Below are positions 22,891 through 35,240 of a stretch of 50,000 nucleotides of DNA, in pieces. Each line of letters opens with the position of its first letter. Position 1 is the stretch's first letter. The position numbers and the translations under genes were made by a program. The notes below the pieces were generated by a model. The model was not told where the DNA came from, ran no database searches, and saw nothing but the letters and a program-made list of their open reading frames with translations. The DNA comes from Cristatella mucedo (lineage: Eukaryota; Bryozoa; Phylactolaemata; Cristatellidae): contig WPIO01000023.1 of NCBI GenBank assembly GCA_009760855.2, forward strand, positions 2,415,001-2,465,000, given 5' to 3'.

Positions 22891-24457
22891 CTTGTAGCTA
22901 GGGAAATAGTGCCGAAAAAAATAACACACTTACGACTTTTTGTTAAAGTTTATTATTGTGAATGTGCAAAAATTCACTTGCACTGCTGTGCTCTTCATGA
23001 GAGCTTCGCAAGTTTATGAGGGGTTTCCATGTTCAAAGACGTGACGACGAATTCCTAATCAGTCGAATGACTCGAGCACGCTCTGACTCGTCAACGGCGA
23101 TAGACTAAGCGAGCACGCGTATACAACTCATACATTAACCCTTATCTAAGGAGCACATTAAAAAATGGCAACGCCATAGCAACAGTGAGAAATGTCGTTT
23201 TACGAAGAAACGTCAGTATATGGCTAGTCAGCTACAGACGAAGCCAAAACCATTAAGGGGAAGTACCTACAATCATTAACAATAGAGCAGATGAGTAGCT
23301 TAACAAAAACGTACGAATAGCTTGCTTTCGCGAACCCTCTAGTATGTAACTAACTATATACGCTATGTACGACCGCTATAAACGACCGCTGGCAAAGCAA
23401 GCACGTGAAAACAAGTAAAAATCGACAACGCACTGCCCACCATTAAAAGGCAAGTTCACTAAGTAATATAAAAAAATATGTACGTAGCTAACCACTTAAA
23501 AGCGACATGTGCATTGACACACTATTACTAATGAAGAGCGCAATTTTCTAAACAAACATTAACAGTGAATTAATCTCAAGTTGTAAAACGATAGTAATGA
23601 ATGGGTAGCTTCATTGCTTGAACTAGCTCCACTGGTCCGCTAATCAGAAACCTAGCGACAAGGTCACTCGCACGGTTTGACAAGCCGAGTTCGCCAGTTC
23701 ACCCCCGGTTCCCTCTAAATGTTAAGGAAACAGTCAGGCATTTCATTTTCGATGATTCCAAGTCTAACTTATTTGGTCATTCAGGTCGGCCATTTCCATA
23801 AATTAATAGATTACACAGCCCGAGCAGCTTTCACGGCGAGCTTTAAGCGTAGGGCTGCCATAGGTAGCATTCTCTACTAGTTGGACGTGTCGCTGCGTGA
23901 TCGTCATCGAGTGTTCGTGATTTAAGTGTCCGCTTTGACGACTGCTAGAAGTTTAGAGGATGTAGTCATAATACCGTCTCCATAAAAAAGTCATGTTTAA
24001 TCGTAGCCGGAGCAATCCACCAGCCGTTGGGCGGATGAAATAAGATCCTTTATTGCACTTTTGAAAATCATAAAATCCTAGTTTGACAGGTCCGTAAAAA
24101 ACTGCTGGATATTGATAACCCTTCGAAGTTCTCCAAGCCACTGTTACGAGACACATGGAACGGACTGACGTACACTGGCTTTTAAGGGAGATAATTCTAG
24201 CAGATGACCTGCGCAGACAAGCATCGACTAAAACGTTGCTTGCTCAGATAAAGTGGCGAGAAAAAGAACCCAACTATTTCCGTGGTTCTTAAATGCTACG
24301 GCAAAAGCACTATTGCTACGCTTCACCAAAACTAAAAACTTACGCGAAAATACCATGAAGAAATAAGACACTGTGGGAACTATTACACAATTGCGAGAAA
24401 CGCGAAATGGAATCTCGAGAAAGGTCAATGTCACACGAGGCATTCGGTCGTTGGAAA
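22891..24457. other. No supported gene
   Basis: AT-richer unique DNA. A 67-codon minus-strand frame (24156-23953) has no recognisable family and is too short to call. Confidence 0.5.
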
Positions 24458-24632
24458 AAAATACTAGCAGATTTAGAAGCCTATTTTGTATAGCGACAGA
24501 AGAGCCTTTACGGCTATTACCATCGCCGCTTGCAGCGGCGATAAAGAATCACCCTCCACAGGATTCGAACTCACAACCTCGGGACCGAGGTCTTGAAAAG
24601 CCACCGCCTTACTTAGTGTGCCACCACGGTCT
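24458..24632 (-). repeat. SINE family B copy
   Basis: Minus-strand copy: the terminal AATACTAGCAGATTTAGAAGC and TTTGTATAGCGAC are the reverse complement of the family 3' end. CGCCGCTTGCAGCGGCG and the B-box complement GGATTCGAACTCACAACCTC follow, then the head ending TGCCACCACGGT. Confidence 0.85.
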
Positions 24633-26234
24633 CAACAAGGCACTTGACGAATCCCACCGTCTTCCCCGAATGGCTTCGCTCTTGAATGGCAGCGCTGACT
24701 GCACTTGCTGCGTTCTTGGAAAATAGGGTGAGCAGAGCTACTAAAGGTAAAGTAAAAGCTACTGCCTGGAATGCTGGTCGATCACGTTGAGCTGCTGAGA
24801 CACGTGAACTTACGTCAGATTTGACGAGGAGGCTACCGCGTGGCAACTACGGCCGAAACTGCAGAATTCATTCGCAACTAGTTTTTAAGGTCTTACACGC
24901 AATTAAAGCAGCTATTTTCAGGTATAAATAAATAAATAGATAAATATATATATATACACATATGTGTGTACATATGTATTCATTTTATACACTGTATATA
25001 ATGTATTGTAGCCATATAGCGAGCTTGCTTGATACAGCCTAATCGTTCGCCATGTATCAGTAATTTTCATAGAGCATTTACAGGCGACAAGGACTCATTG
25101 CCCCGACGCTGCTGCTAGGTGGGGGCATTTTGGAGCATTTCGGGTGTCACTGAACGCAATCAAACACTGCCATATGGATAGATATATTAACCGACATGGC
25201 TTCTGGTGTGGTCGTTTTAAGTGCAGTCCTCAGTTGTGATGGCTTGAAAAGCTCCCAAAAAAGAAGGGAGAAATAAGGCTGGGCTAACTAATCGCCATAT
25301 AGCACTTAAGCGAAAGTCCTTAATTCTCAGCGTTTTTTTTGACGGGCAAGAGTAAGTGTGCCCCAAACAATGGTCAACTCCGGTAGAGATAACGTTCGTG
25401 GTCCAAGTGCGCACATGTTACTTTTAATAATCAGTTGACATTGCTATGACATCTCACGATCATTGGCGGAATCTTGTTGGTATGCTTCGTCTTAGTTGAC
25501 TGCAAAACACCAGTTGGCTATTATCCCAGCCCTTTTAGTCCCTCTATGAATTGACTTGAACAAGATTTAGTTTTCTTAGGACGCCAAGCAAATTATAGGC
25601 TAATCTTGTTGATGTAGCCGGCCTCCCGAGCTGCTCAGCGACAGTCTGGACGCAGTAGAAGTTTATGGCGCTCGGCATCTACCTCGGCTGCCTCTAAAAA
25701 ACATTTATGAATCTATTTGAGCCGGATTCTAAGGCGGAACTTTATTACGACTTAAATATAAGCCAGACCTACTTTGGCCGTGTGACCACTAACTGACCGT
25801 CTCGCGAGTGGTTTTGGCACCAGGTTGTTACTCACACAGCACCCACTACCATCACCTTGTTTGATTTCAGCTAGGCGTCGGAATTATTGCAATCTTAATT
25901 TCCCTGACTTCCCGAGGCGTGTCGTAGCTACCGCTTACCGAAGTCTGCGAAGGGAGACCTTGGGTAGATATCGGTTAGCGGTTACTGCGATACAATCAAA
26001 CAGCCGCTCGACGTCCGTGGTCAGCGTGCAACAGAAGGCAAACCTTGCCAAGGTACCACTGAAAAGTTAAAACTTGTTTGAAGAAGTCAAAATCTTGCAA
26101 GCTATTCAACGATTTCGTGAAAGACTTCGAACTCACCTATGTTTTTCGTCCGCCTTAATGCACTGCGCGCGTTTTAGAATTCCTTTGTAAGACGAGGCAT
26201 TATGCGAAGCACGTCCATTTAAATGCTTGAAGGC
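24633..26234. other. No supported gene; AT-rich simple repeats
   Basis: Contains a short ATAA/TATA simple-repeat stretch near 24925-24985 and otherwise unique sequence. No exon, RNA or transposon ends could be supported. Confidence 0.5.
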
Positions 26235-26264
26235 AGCAATGGAGCCAGGATTTTCATCTAGGGG

Positions 26265-26880
26265 CAATACTTACCTACAAAAAGAACTTACTTGTAATGG
26301 AAAAAGCAAGTGTGACTCAGAAATGGGAAAACTTAACGCTAAAAATGGGCTTTGCCAGCATATTTCCTGTTGCAGCTGCACTAAATCCTAGTGTCCTGTT
26401 CCAAAGTGACCTTTCACTAGACGAACAAATCAGCTCCACAGTCAAGTCTGCATACGTTGAGCTAAAAAACATTGCTAAAATTTGGAAATTTCCAAAGTTT
26501 GGGCTTAGGCTGCATCCAAATTGGTTTATGCATTTGTGACACCGGGTCTCGACTTCTGTAACTCACTGCTTGCTGGACTACCGACCGGTGCAGTCGGGCA
26601 ATTACAGTTGGTGCACAACTCTGCAGCTGGACTTTCATGTCAGAAGCGTGTCAGCTGCCAGATCACACCAGTTATCGCCAACCTGCACTGGCACCCAATC
26701 AAGCCGCGTATCGACTTCAAAGTTCTGTGACTCACTTTTAAGTCCCTTCATTCTCTGGCCCCAGCTTACCTACCAGAAGTACTCTCAAACCAGCATAGGC
26801 ATCATACCGCATTCACTTTTGATTAAAATCGCCTAGCTTTGCCTCGAACCGACCTCAAATCCACACGACATCCACACAGC
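26265..26880 (+). mobile_element. Degraded L2-like LINE remnant (third copy)
   Basis: Old copy of the RT C-terminal region. LTLKMGFASI, FQSDLSLDEQISSTVKSAY, FVTPGLDFCNSLLAGLPTG and HNSAAGL can be read, but across frames 26297-26539, 26521-26730 and 26570-26836, with stops and frameshifts between them. A short sequence at about 26238-26262 (GGAGCCAGGATTTTCATC, then AGGGGC) just upstream resembles one end of the MITE-like element at 47699. Confidence 0.8.
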
Positions 26881-28084
26881 GCTGCTGTTAAGCATTCACG
26901 ATACTCGCGGAGGCAAAGATTCCAAATCTTCGAGGCGAATGAATCGATCAAACTTCGAGGCAAATGTTTCAGCAGAAGACGTTGCCTTTTTCTGCTTCCT
27001 ACAGTGTTTGATAATATGGCACGATCTGCTAGTTAATAGCAGCATGGTCGGAAGGATACTGCAGGAAAAAACATGCAACATGACGTCACCCAGGGGCCTA
27101 TCAGAACCACGAAGAGCTTGCTATGCAGCTATCGCAAAAACGATACTGCCTTCTCATCAGCAGTCGACGCGGCAACAAACTTATGCGAACAACTAAGCAT
27201 GCCGGCGGCGATGTCAGGTGAAAGGCACCGACGTGTGTCGCGCCAGTTTGTATATGAAGATCGAAAAGTCTCTCTCACCGATGCTTTGCACAAGTTTTTA
27301 GTACAATTCTTTTTTCACACAATCTACGTCGTTGTTGTTTCCCTAGGTGTACGGTTTCCCGTTTTGTGCATGCACAGTGACATCTCATTTTCTCTACCTT
27401 CCTTCACAGAAACACTGAAAAAAATCCGAAGCTACTGATACACTGTGCTGCTGTGTTCAGTGCACTAACAGCACATGCCGAAGGCGAGTTTTGCTTGGTA
27501 TACATGGAGAAGACGGAGCTGGCAGGCGAGTTTTGGTACCTACGCATTCAATCTCACCCGAGTGGAGAATTCGTGGTGTAGTGTATATTCTGAAATCCGG
27601 CCTCGCAGAGATTTTCATAAATGTGATGTTCGTGTTATGAACCCTCTTATAAATGGTTGCGCTTATAAAAGAGTTGCTACCGGTGAGTTTAGTTTCTTTA
27701 AATTGAAGGACATCAGATACTATTCACGCTGAACTATGACGCAGGAGAGAATTTTTGGATATTTAATGATCTCCATCGAGCATGAACTAAGTGCTGAGCT
27801 AGATTATGCTGAATTGATCAAAGCTTTTTCGAGCGGCAAAGTATGCCGTGTTCCTCATGTAGTGAAATATTAAATTAAGCAAAATATTTAACTTTCATTA
27901 GTGTTTGTTTTAATTTTTAAGGATACATTAACTATTAACGAAAAATAAACTATCAAATTTGAATGCAAGGGGAAAAAAGGTGGCAGGGCCTCCAATGATA
28001 TAATAACAACAACAATAATAATAATAACACTATTGTATGTCGTTCCAAAAGTCACGGGACAGCTCTGGTTAAATGCGCTCAAGC
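26881..28084. other. No supported gene
   Basis: Unique sequence. A 121-codon frame (27073-27438) has no recognisable family. An AAC/AAT simple repeat lies at about 28000-28028. Confidence 0.5.
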
Positions 28085-28832
28085 GCGGTTATGCTAAATT
28101 CAGCTACGTAATATGGCTAACATTCGGGCCTGCTTAGAGCAGAAAAACTGCATCCAAATTGGTTCATGCATTTGTGACCTCCCGTCTCGACTTCTTTAAT
28201 TGACTGCTGGTCTACCGGCCAGCATAATCAGGCGCTTCCATTTTGGGCCAAACTCTGCAGTTAGGCTTGTCTGTCATTATAGTCTCAGTTGCCACATCAC
28301 ACCACTTCTCGCAGACCTACACCGGCTCCCAATCTGCAGCGTATCGACTTCAAGGTTCCTTCATTCTCTGGCTTCAACCTACCTACCAGAAGTACTCCCA
28401 AACCAGCCAAGGTATCATAACACCTGACCTTCTGACTCAAATTGTTTAGCTATGCCTCAAACCAACCCCAAATCCTTTGGAGACCGTGCATGTAGTTATT
28501 ATGCTCCCAAAGCCAGGATCTCACTTCCGATTGCCGACACGACATCACCTGACTGACGAAATTTTAAAAGAAGCTAAAACGCACCTGTTTCTCAGAGCAT
28601 ATTCTGGGTCGTTATGATCTACCCTTTGCGTGCTTATCCGTGCTGACAGTGTCCATGCTAGCTCTAACCATATTTACAATTTCACACTCTGCATGTTACC
28701 TCTAACCATGTTGTGCTTGTTGACATGTCAATGTTGCCAACAAACAATTGATCATGCTTATTTTCAGCGTACGCAAAGTGCCTGGAAATAGGTTAAGTTC
28801 TCTGATGGCACTATACAAACACTTCATTATTA
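28085..28832 (+). mobile_element. Degraded L2-like LINE remnant (fourth copy)
   Basis: Recognisable RT C-terminal pieces (FVTSRLDF, CHITPLLADLHRLP, then KSFGDRACS-type sequence near 28480) are broken by frameshifts and stops. The 3' UTR and tail (GCCTGGAAATAGGTTAAG, TTCTCTGATGGCACTATAC) end at an ATT repeat near 28832. Confidence 0.8.
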
Positions 28833-30258
28833 TCATACCGTGCAGTGACACTTGTACGGCTCAAAGCCTAGAGCTTAAATCGTCTCTACTGCCTAGGCTA
28901 GGCTTAACATCGTGGAGAAGCGCGCCTGCCTATTGCATGGCTTGTAAGGCTGCCTTGGCCTTTGATTATCACATAATTGGCTCCTAGAAGTTACAATTCA
29001 AGAACTCCGAACAATTGATATCGGTCACAATGTGGCTGTTTTAGCGGGCAATCGATTTCCTTATACCTCATCGTATTATTTTGCACGCTTTCCGTGAGAA
29101 AAGCAAGTGTGAAATATATTGCAAAATTAGGAAATTTGAGGAAATTCAACAACCCAAAAAAGCATCAGCGAGGGGCTTTGAAAAGGAATGCTAGATCAGC
29201 GGCAGGAATAAAGATTGTTTTGAGTAAGTTCGCTACCAAAGCCTTGGAGCTCGCCACCGACTAACAACGGAGCATTCCCAAACTTGAAGAATTTAAAAAG
29301 AAAGTTAAGCACAAACCACTATTTTCCACCAGAATCTATTTTCTCCGATCGCAGTAATTATCCTCTAAGTGCTTCTATGTTCGCGTTGTGGTGCCACGAA
29401 GGAGAGATGAAGTAGCCACCACGTAAGATTTCTGATATTGCACGTGGATGAACGGCGTAGAGCAGGGGTTGATCGATCGCAGGCGGGAATCGGCAGCTCT
29501 TCTACGATCTCTGTTGAAGAGACGGAGAGAAGAGACGATAGCTGAGGCCGGCTGACTGGCAGCAGGTGTGGAGCGTAGGACGACGGGGTCGCACGGCGTT
29601 CGCGGTAATTAGTCAGCAGAGCTGGCAGCTAGCGAAGTGGTGCAGCATCTGGCTTTAGGGCGTGGCAGCTGACCCCGTGCGGTGGACTCTCTGGGAATCG
29701 GAAGCAGCGGCTGTTCGGCTGAAAAACACCCGGGCGTCCGTACTAGTCTCAGCTGACTCGTGTCAAATACATCGGACGCTTCTCGAACCTTGCATCTCGG
29801 CTGGCACCACAACGCGAACATGGAAGCACTTAGAGGATAGCTACTGCGATCGGAGAAAATAGACAGTAACGGAATGCCGCAGCAACGACGAGAGCGCATA
29901 AATTAACTCAACAAGTCCGCAACTTATCCGCAGCTCAGAGAGCTCCTATTGACAGCGCCGTAGGTTCGCAGGCATCCAGTAGCGTCCATTCCGTCCATTC
30001 CGTACAGCAACTCCAGTACGGCTGAAAGCCTTGAGCTCAGCTCTGCTTAACTGCGGGAGCGCAAGTCACTGCCTAGTGCACGGCTTCGGCTTTTAGGCTG
30101 CCTAATCAAGGAGTATCGCCAAGCCTGTTCCAAACGGATAAAATTCAGGAATGGAGAGGAATAAATACCTCGGCAGTCATACTCTGGCTGATTTAGACTG
30201 CAAATGTTTCAGAACCGTTGGCCACGCGGCCCTCGACCCTGGACCGCTTCGAACTTTG
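28833..30258. other. No supported gene
   Basis: Unique sequence, more GC-rich after 29400. No reading frame resembles a known protein. Confidence 0.5.
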
Positions 30259-30378
30259 TGCCTGTCTGTCGGCCTGCACGGACTCTGTCCTCTCTTCTTC
30301 CCCTCCTCAATCTGCAGCTGCTTGTTTGTCGGCCTGCACGGACTCCGTCCTCTCTTTTCCTCTTCCTAAATCTGTTGC
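30259..30378 (+). repeat. Two tandem 60-bp units in an uncharacterised reading frame
   Basis: Two units with period 60 bp (30259-30318, 30319-30378), each containing GTCGGCCTGCACGGACTC and a C/T-rich half. The period is a multiple of three, so the 174-codon frame 30218-30742 reads CLSACTDSVLS twice. I do not recognise a protein family, and coding status is doubtful. Confidence 0.6.
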
Positions 30379-30979
30379 CGCCGAAACAACGGCGGCAGTT
30401 GAACTCGCTCACTGCATGCACGCGAGCCGCGCTAGTCTTATCCACGACGTCCAGCGCGTAAGCTTGCTGCTCACTCGTCCTTTTAAATACATTCTTGTAC
30501 AAAGTGCTTGTGCGCGGGGTTTGTGCACTTACGCGTGCTGCACGCATGCACGAGCCTTTCAAAGTCTGCTAACAAAAACGCAGCGGCGGCGACTGCACAT
30601 CCAAGATCTCAAGAAGCGGACCCCGCCCGCACCACCATTGCAAGTCGGGCGAGGTCTTGCTTTACTTGATCATTTTTTTATTATTAAAGGAAACACATTT
30701 TACGCCGACCTTCAACTTTTACGCTCGCGTCAGCAACATTGAACGTGAACCTCTCCGATTCCGCAGTGCACACAGCGCGGCAAAGTTTCTGGCGATCAAA
30801 TTAATTTGTTTTATTAACGGCGGCGGGGTTTGAAATGCTTTTTGTTAAATTCGGACGAATCGGCATTGACATCTGAGAGGCCCGTAAGAAAATCATTGTA
30901 TTGGCTGCTGTTTGTCTCTGTAATGTATCTCCGTCTGTAAATCCACAAAGCCTAAAAGACTATATGGGTGTTACGCAAG

Positions 30980-31335
30980 AGAGTTTTGTATAGCGCACTC
31001 ACAGTCTAAGCGGCTTTTGCTACGCATTCGGTAGCCAACAGACTTCATCTCAGGCAACAAAAAGGAAGTGGGAACCATAGCAGAGTCAGGAGAGCAGTTG
31101 AGGTAGTGAGTAGCATGGAAGTTGCAGTTCAGGACTGCTGGAAAGGATGAGCCATAGTCAGCAGCAGGAGAGTAGTTGTCGTTGCATAAGAATCGTGGAA
31201 GCGAGTTCCACAGTCTAGGACCTGCAGAGCTAAAGCTTCTGTCGCCAACTGTCTTTAAGCGGAGGAATGGGGCAGCTAATTTATTGTCCACACAAGACCT
31301 GAGGGCACGAACAGGCTGAAACCGATGCAGCACTT
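30980..31335 (-). mobile_element. 3' end of a second LINE family (LINE C)
   Basis: Minus-strand frame (31333-30971) encodes the C-terminus of a non-LTR retrotransposon [25 protein letters not shown], then a Ser/Pro-rich stretch ending in LDCECAIQN. The 3' end reads GTGCGCTATACAAAACTCTC. This is a different family from the L2-like copies, with a shorter ORF end and no AAT tail. Related remnants are at 31775 and 45640. Confidence 0.75.
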
Positions 31336-31694
31336 TAAGGTGATTGGATTAATTCGAGAGTCAATGACCAGAAAACCATCGATTTATTCAAAAGTACTCA
31401 GCGGTCAATGATGAGGTGCATAATAAGCTTTATAAGATCTGCTAATCCAGGTTAGGCAGATCATGGTACTGGACCTAAGCTTATTTGTAAGGTGCCAGCT
31501 TATAAGGTGCTCATACCCAGGTGATTAGTTTAGGGTTCTGCCGCACGCAATTCTCTGATAGTTATCATACGCTTAAAGAGGCGGTGAAAGTCACTGAGGC
31601 TCTTGTGCCACTTAATAAGTGTGGCGTGGAGTCAGCCCTCTTCAAGTTTGACTAAAGTGCTGGCACTTGGTTTGTCAGTAGTCGTGTGTAAATA

Positions 31695-31716
31695 CGTATG
31701 TATGTATGTATGTACC
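31695..31716. repeat. (GTAT)n microsatellite
   Basis: Short GTAT tetranucleotide run. The surrounding unique DNA (31336-31774) has no other feature. Confidence 0.9.
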
Positions 31717-31774
31717 TATGCACATACATATATGAAACTCCACAAAGCGGTACAAACTAAGTTGGTGCTACGAA

Positions 31775-32050
31775 GGAGAGTTTTCTGTAGCACACGCAAA
31801 GGCTGAAGTGGCCTTCAGAGCACACGCGGTAGCCACTAGACTTCATCTCACGCAGCAAAGTTAGTGAGAAGCAGAGCCGCGTCGGGAGGTCAATCGACGA
31901 TGTGAGTAGAATAGGATGTGCCGCAGCTGAGTAGAATAAAAGTGAGTAGAATAGCGTAAAAGGGTGTGCCACCGCTCGCAGAAGGAGAGAAGATGTAGTT
32001 TCATGTGAGTTGCGAAAGTTAACCCCACAGTCTAGGATCTACAGAGCAAA
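31775..32050 (-). mobile_element. LINE C remnant
   Basis: Diverged copy of the element at 30980. Both share the GAGAGTTTTNTGTAGC-type end, AGACTTCATCTCACGCAGC and CACAGTCTAGGATCTACAGAGC. The reading frame is broken. Confidence 0.65.
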
Positions 32051-32130
32051 GCGGGCTAGCATTTTTGAAGAGTCGTCGTCACCAATCCGAGAAAACAATG
32101 AAGATCAGCTGAATCGGGAGCCAAATTTAT

Positions 32131-32262
32131 AAAGCGGCATAAGAGCCTTAGCGACTTGCAGCCCACTCGCCGCTTGCAATAAATAATTGCCTGCCATTGT
32201 ACTGGAGCCCATGACATGTGTCATGAAGTGCATGCAACTTAACTCTTAGCTAAGACCATGCT
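32131..32262 (-). repeat. SINE family B remnant
   Basis: Diverged minus-strand copy: TATAAAGCGGCATAAGAGCC, CTCGCCGCTTGCAATAA, then a mutated B-box region (ACTGGAGCCCATGAC). Confidence 0.55.
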
Positions 32263-32267
32263 TTCAA

Positions 32268-32505
32268 TCTTGCTCTCTATGTCTCTGTCTATGTCTCTCT
32301 CTCTCTGTCTCTCTCTCTCTTGATCTCTCTGTCTCTGTCTCTGTCTGTGTCCCTCCCTCCCTCCCCCTCTCTCGCTCTCTTTATCTCTCTGTCTCTGTCT
32401 CTCCCTCCCTCCCCTTCTCTTGCTCTCTTTATCTCTCTGTCTCTGTCTCTCCCTCCCTCCCCTTCTCTCTCGCTCTCTTTCTCCGTATCTCTCTCGCTCA
32501 CTCCT
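32268..32505. repeat. CT-rich complex simple repeat with about 56-bp higher-order units
   Basis: CTCT/CTGT repeat in which a block TCTCCCTCCCTCCCCNTCTC ... GCTCTCTTTATCTCTCTGTC recurs three times. It produces Arg-Glu-Asp frames that are not genes. Confidence 0.9.
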
Positions 32506-33674
32506 CAGCGGTAAATTGGGCTCATGCTGATTGGGTTACACTTGCATTGTGATTGAAGAATGAAAGCTTGAATAATTTTACCATCGGGCTTCGGCAAGTA
32601 TAGTAAAAATAACTGTCATGCCTACATTGCTGGTTATGAAAAGTTACTTTCGTATGTTCGGGTAATTCAAGTTGTCTCAGTACGCTCGATTTAGAGCACA
32701 ACTCCGCACTTTCTATTAGCCACAGCTCTTATTTTTTGTAGTCTCATCAGTTGTTTCAGTACTCTAACGTTTACTGTTATTAACGAAAGCTCGTGTCGTA
32801 AAGCGTTGTTCACCCTGCTAGGCATATGAAAATAAATCCAAGGACAAATAGGTGCAATGTCCGTTGGCGATGTAAAAACAGAAGGTAGGAAATTTGACTA
32901 CAAGTAATAAAAATGTCAAGTATTAATCCGTCAGGATGTCAGTCACCTAAAATGGTCTTTGGATATATTTCATAAATTCAGACGGGTATCATGGAATTTA
33001 AAGCAATGATGATAGCAGAGCAGAAACTAGAAATTTAGCCATCACAAGTCCATTGAATTAAACCACAAATTGATTTTAAAGTGGCTGCAAAAAGTGGGTA
33101 CTAGTTGCTAGGCATTACTAGAAGACACTGCTCTTGGCCAATGTGAAGAGCTGTGCTTTTCAAATTTTCGGAAAGTAATACCATAGTCGCTACGTTACAT
33201 ACCAGTAACAATTGCAAGATATAATGGCAGTCCTTGGCTACTGGGCTACGATTACCACCGATCGAGTGATTGTTAGGATAAAACAGGCTACCGCGAACCA
33301 ATTGATTTATCATGAAACTAGCGGCACTGAGTTAAAAAGCAAGATTAAGACTGCAGCTGAAGACAAGAGAGAGCTGCCAATCATCAAGAGGCTGTCGATA
33401 TAGTGATCACACCAAAGTTTTCGTAATGCCTAAACATCATAAAAATCATCAGCATCCCCTATAGTCCAAGCTGCAGTTTAACTTTCAGTACTAGGAAACT
33501 TTAGATTCTTCATCCGTAGAAAAACAAAGCTAGGAAAGGGACCAAACAGCAACAGTTTGGCATCGCCGCACTCAAGCAATATTTGGAAGCTTGTACAGAT
33601 CTAACGAGCATCGTCGCAGGCCGTGGCTATAGAAAGACCGTTGCTTCAGTAGAATGTTTTCGTACGATATTTAC
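32506..33674. other. No supported gene
   Basis: AT-rich unique sequence downstream (in minus sense) of the BHMT pseudogene. I looked for BHMT exon 7 or 8 here and did not find it. Confidence 0.5.
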
Positions 33675-34400
33675 GAAATCGATAATCAGGCACATCACCT
33701 TATACTTGCTGTTCGACTTCCGGCGCTTGAAATACCAAGTAGTGGACCGTCGGATAGACGCTGCTGCTCTGCTTTCCTTCAGCCTTTAGACCTTCGTTGC
33801 GCTCAGCGTCTAATGACAGATCTCAGGCCCGAAGCGGCAGTTAATTCCCGCTATCTTGGCGACTAAAACTCATCGCGAGATCTGCAATGCTGTTGACCAC
33901 GTTGCAAATAGTGCTGCTATGCACGACCATTCGCTTGGCTTGACAACTCACTCGAATTGGCCATCCGTACGGTGCATTCAGCTGGTGATAGATACACCGC
34001 GGCGCCAGTCACTCTTTGGCCGATGCACATGCCGCTGATCCTTGGGGATCGCTAGGCTTCTGGGTCACTTTCATGATTCACTCAATTTGCTCTACGCACT
34101 CGAAATACTGTGATAATTAAAATAAATACCTTAAAGAGAAACAACCGCGGCTCTTTAGCACGAACACGCACCGGCGGCGCTTAGAATGGACTTTACCAAG
34201 TAGTCAGTCTCACATACAATGTAGTCGAGTTCGCTCTCCATAGACACTCTGAACAGCTTCCAATATTCAGCTTGCACAGTGTCCTTGCTTTTGCCAGACT
34301 GGTAAGATGGCATCTGCGACAGGTCACCTGCTGCGAATGCATCGCCTTCGTTCGCCACTTCTGTGGCCATCTTGCATGCGGCCTTATTGATCAAGTCTCA
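33675..34400 (-). pseudogene. BHMT unprocessed pseudogene, inverted (exons 4-6)
   Basis: Read leftward, three blocks match BHMT exons in order. Exon 4-like is 34400-34209: 192 bp, the same length as in both genes, reading [18 protein letters not shown] and PSYQSGK ... ENVELDY-type sequence (here SELDYIVCE). Exon 5-like is 34107-33952 (YFECVEQIE, then TGA where the genes have Trp, later GCATGTGCATCGGCC). Exon 6-like is 33862-33675 (CCAAGATAGCGGGAATTAAC, ending at TTTCGTAAATAT like copy 2). Spacers of 101 and 89 bp match the short introns 4 and 5 of copy 2 (107 and 100 bp), so this came from genomic duplication, not retrotransposition. Disabling changes: the first exon 4 codon is TGA, the exon 4 donor GT is lost, and there are stops and length changes in exons 5 and 6. 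No exons 1-3 or 7-9 were found nearby. Confidence 0.88.
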
Positions 34401-35240
34401 CTGTAATGTGCTACTAAACGCTATAACGTACGAGACACTATGAAGTTAAGTGAGCACGCATTGTGAGAAACGCTGAGGTGAGGCATTTAGAGTGCCTCAC
34501 TTGCCTCGAGGTCTCTTTTGAAAGTTCAGTGCAATGAGTGGCAAAATTGGATTATTCACACACGACCCGAAACGAGTTTCCACGAGAATCCTACCGCTTG
34601 TTGCAAGCACTTGCTAGTCATTTCAGTTAATCCTTCAGCTCCAGTTGTTGCAGCTACTAGCTTCATGCGCTGAAAAGTTTATGAATAATATCTTGCGCTT
34701 TTCGGCGTTTTTAGTACGTCGCCTCAGCAGCAGAAATCGCGCCAAACTAGATCTACCAAGATGTTTGAGTGCATAAGAAAATCTGAGAAGCAGAACAATT
34801 TTACTTGAAGTCTATCTCCGCCAGATCACGTTCCTGAGCTCTCCGTGACGGTTTGCAATCTCAGAGACGGCTTACCATAACACGAGCAGCTGACGGTAAC
34901 ACAACTATTTATGAAAAACGCGAATTCAAAGGGAAATTAGTGCAACGTATGTAGTAATGTTCTGCAGGTGCCTTGCTCAAGACACGGGGCAATTGAAATC
35001 AAGCCTACGCTTAAGTACCTACGACCGACTACTGCACGTCTTCTTCATGCCAAAGTTTGTATTCGATACTTAAAATTACAATACAAGACCGAACTTTCTC
35101 GCAGTCGGCTAGAAAAGCTCTGGAAGACTTTGGTTGGCTGTCAAGCTTCAATGACTAACATGATGTTTCCTAGGACCGAAAAGAGACCCCCTACGGTCTA
35201 AAATGAATCCCTGGGCCTCAAAAGTTCATTATATGATCGC
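34401..35240. other. No supported gene
   Basis: Unique sequence upstream (in minus sense) of the pseudogene. I looked for BHMT exon 3 here without success. Short frames only. Confidence 0.5.

Noticed and set aside
33675-34400. Processed (retrotransposed) BHMT pseudogene
   Set aside because: Intron-like spacers of 101 and 89 bp separate the exon blocks, matching the parental introns, so it is an unprocessed duplicate.
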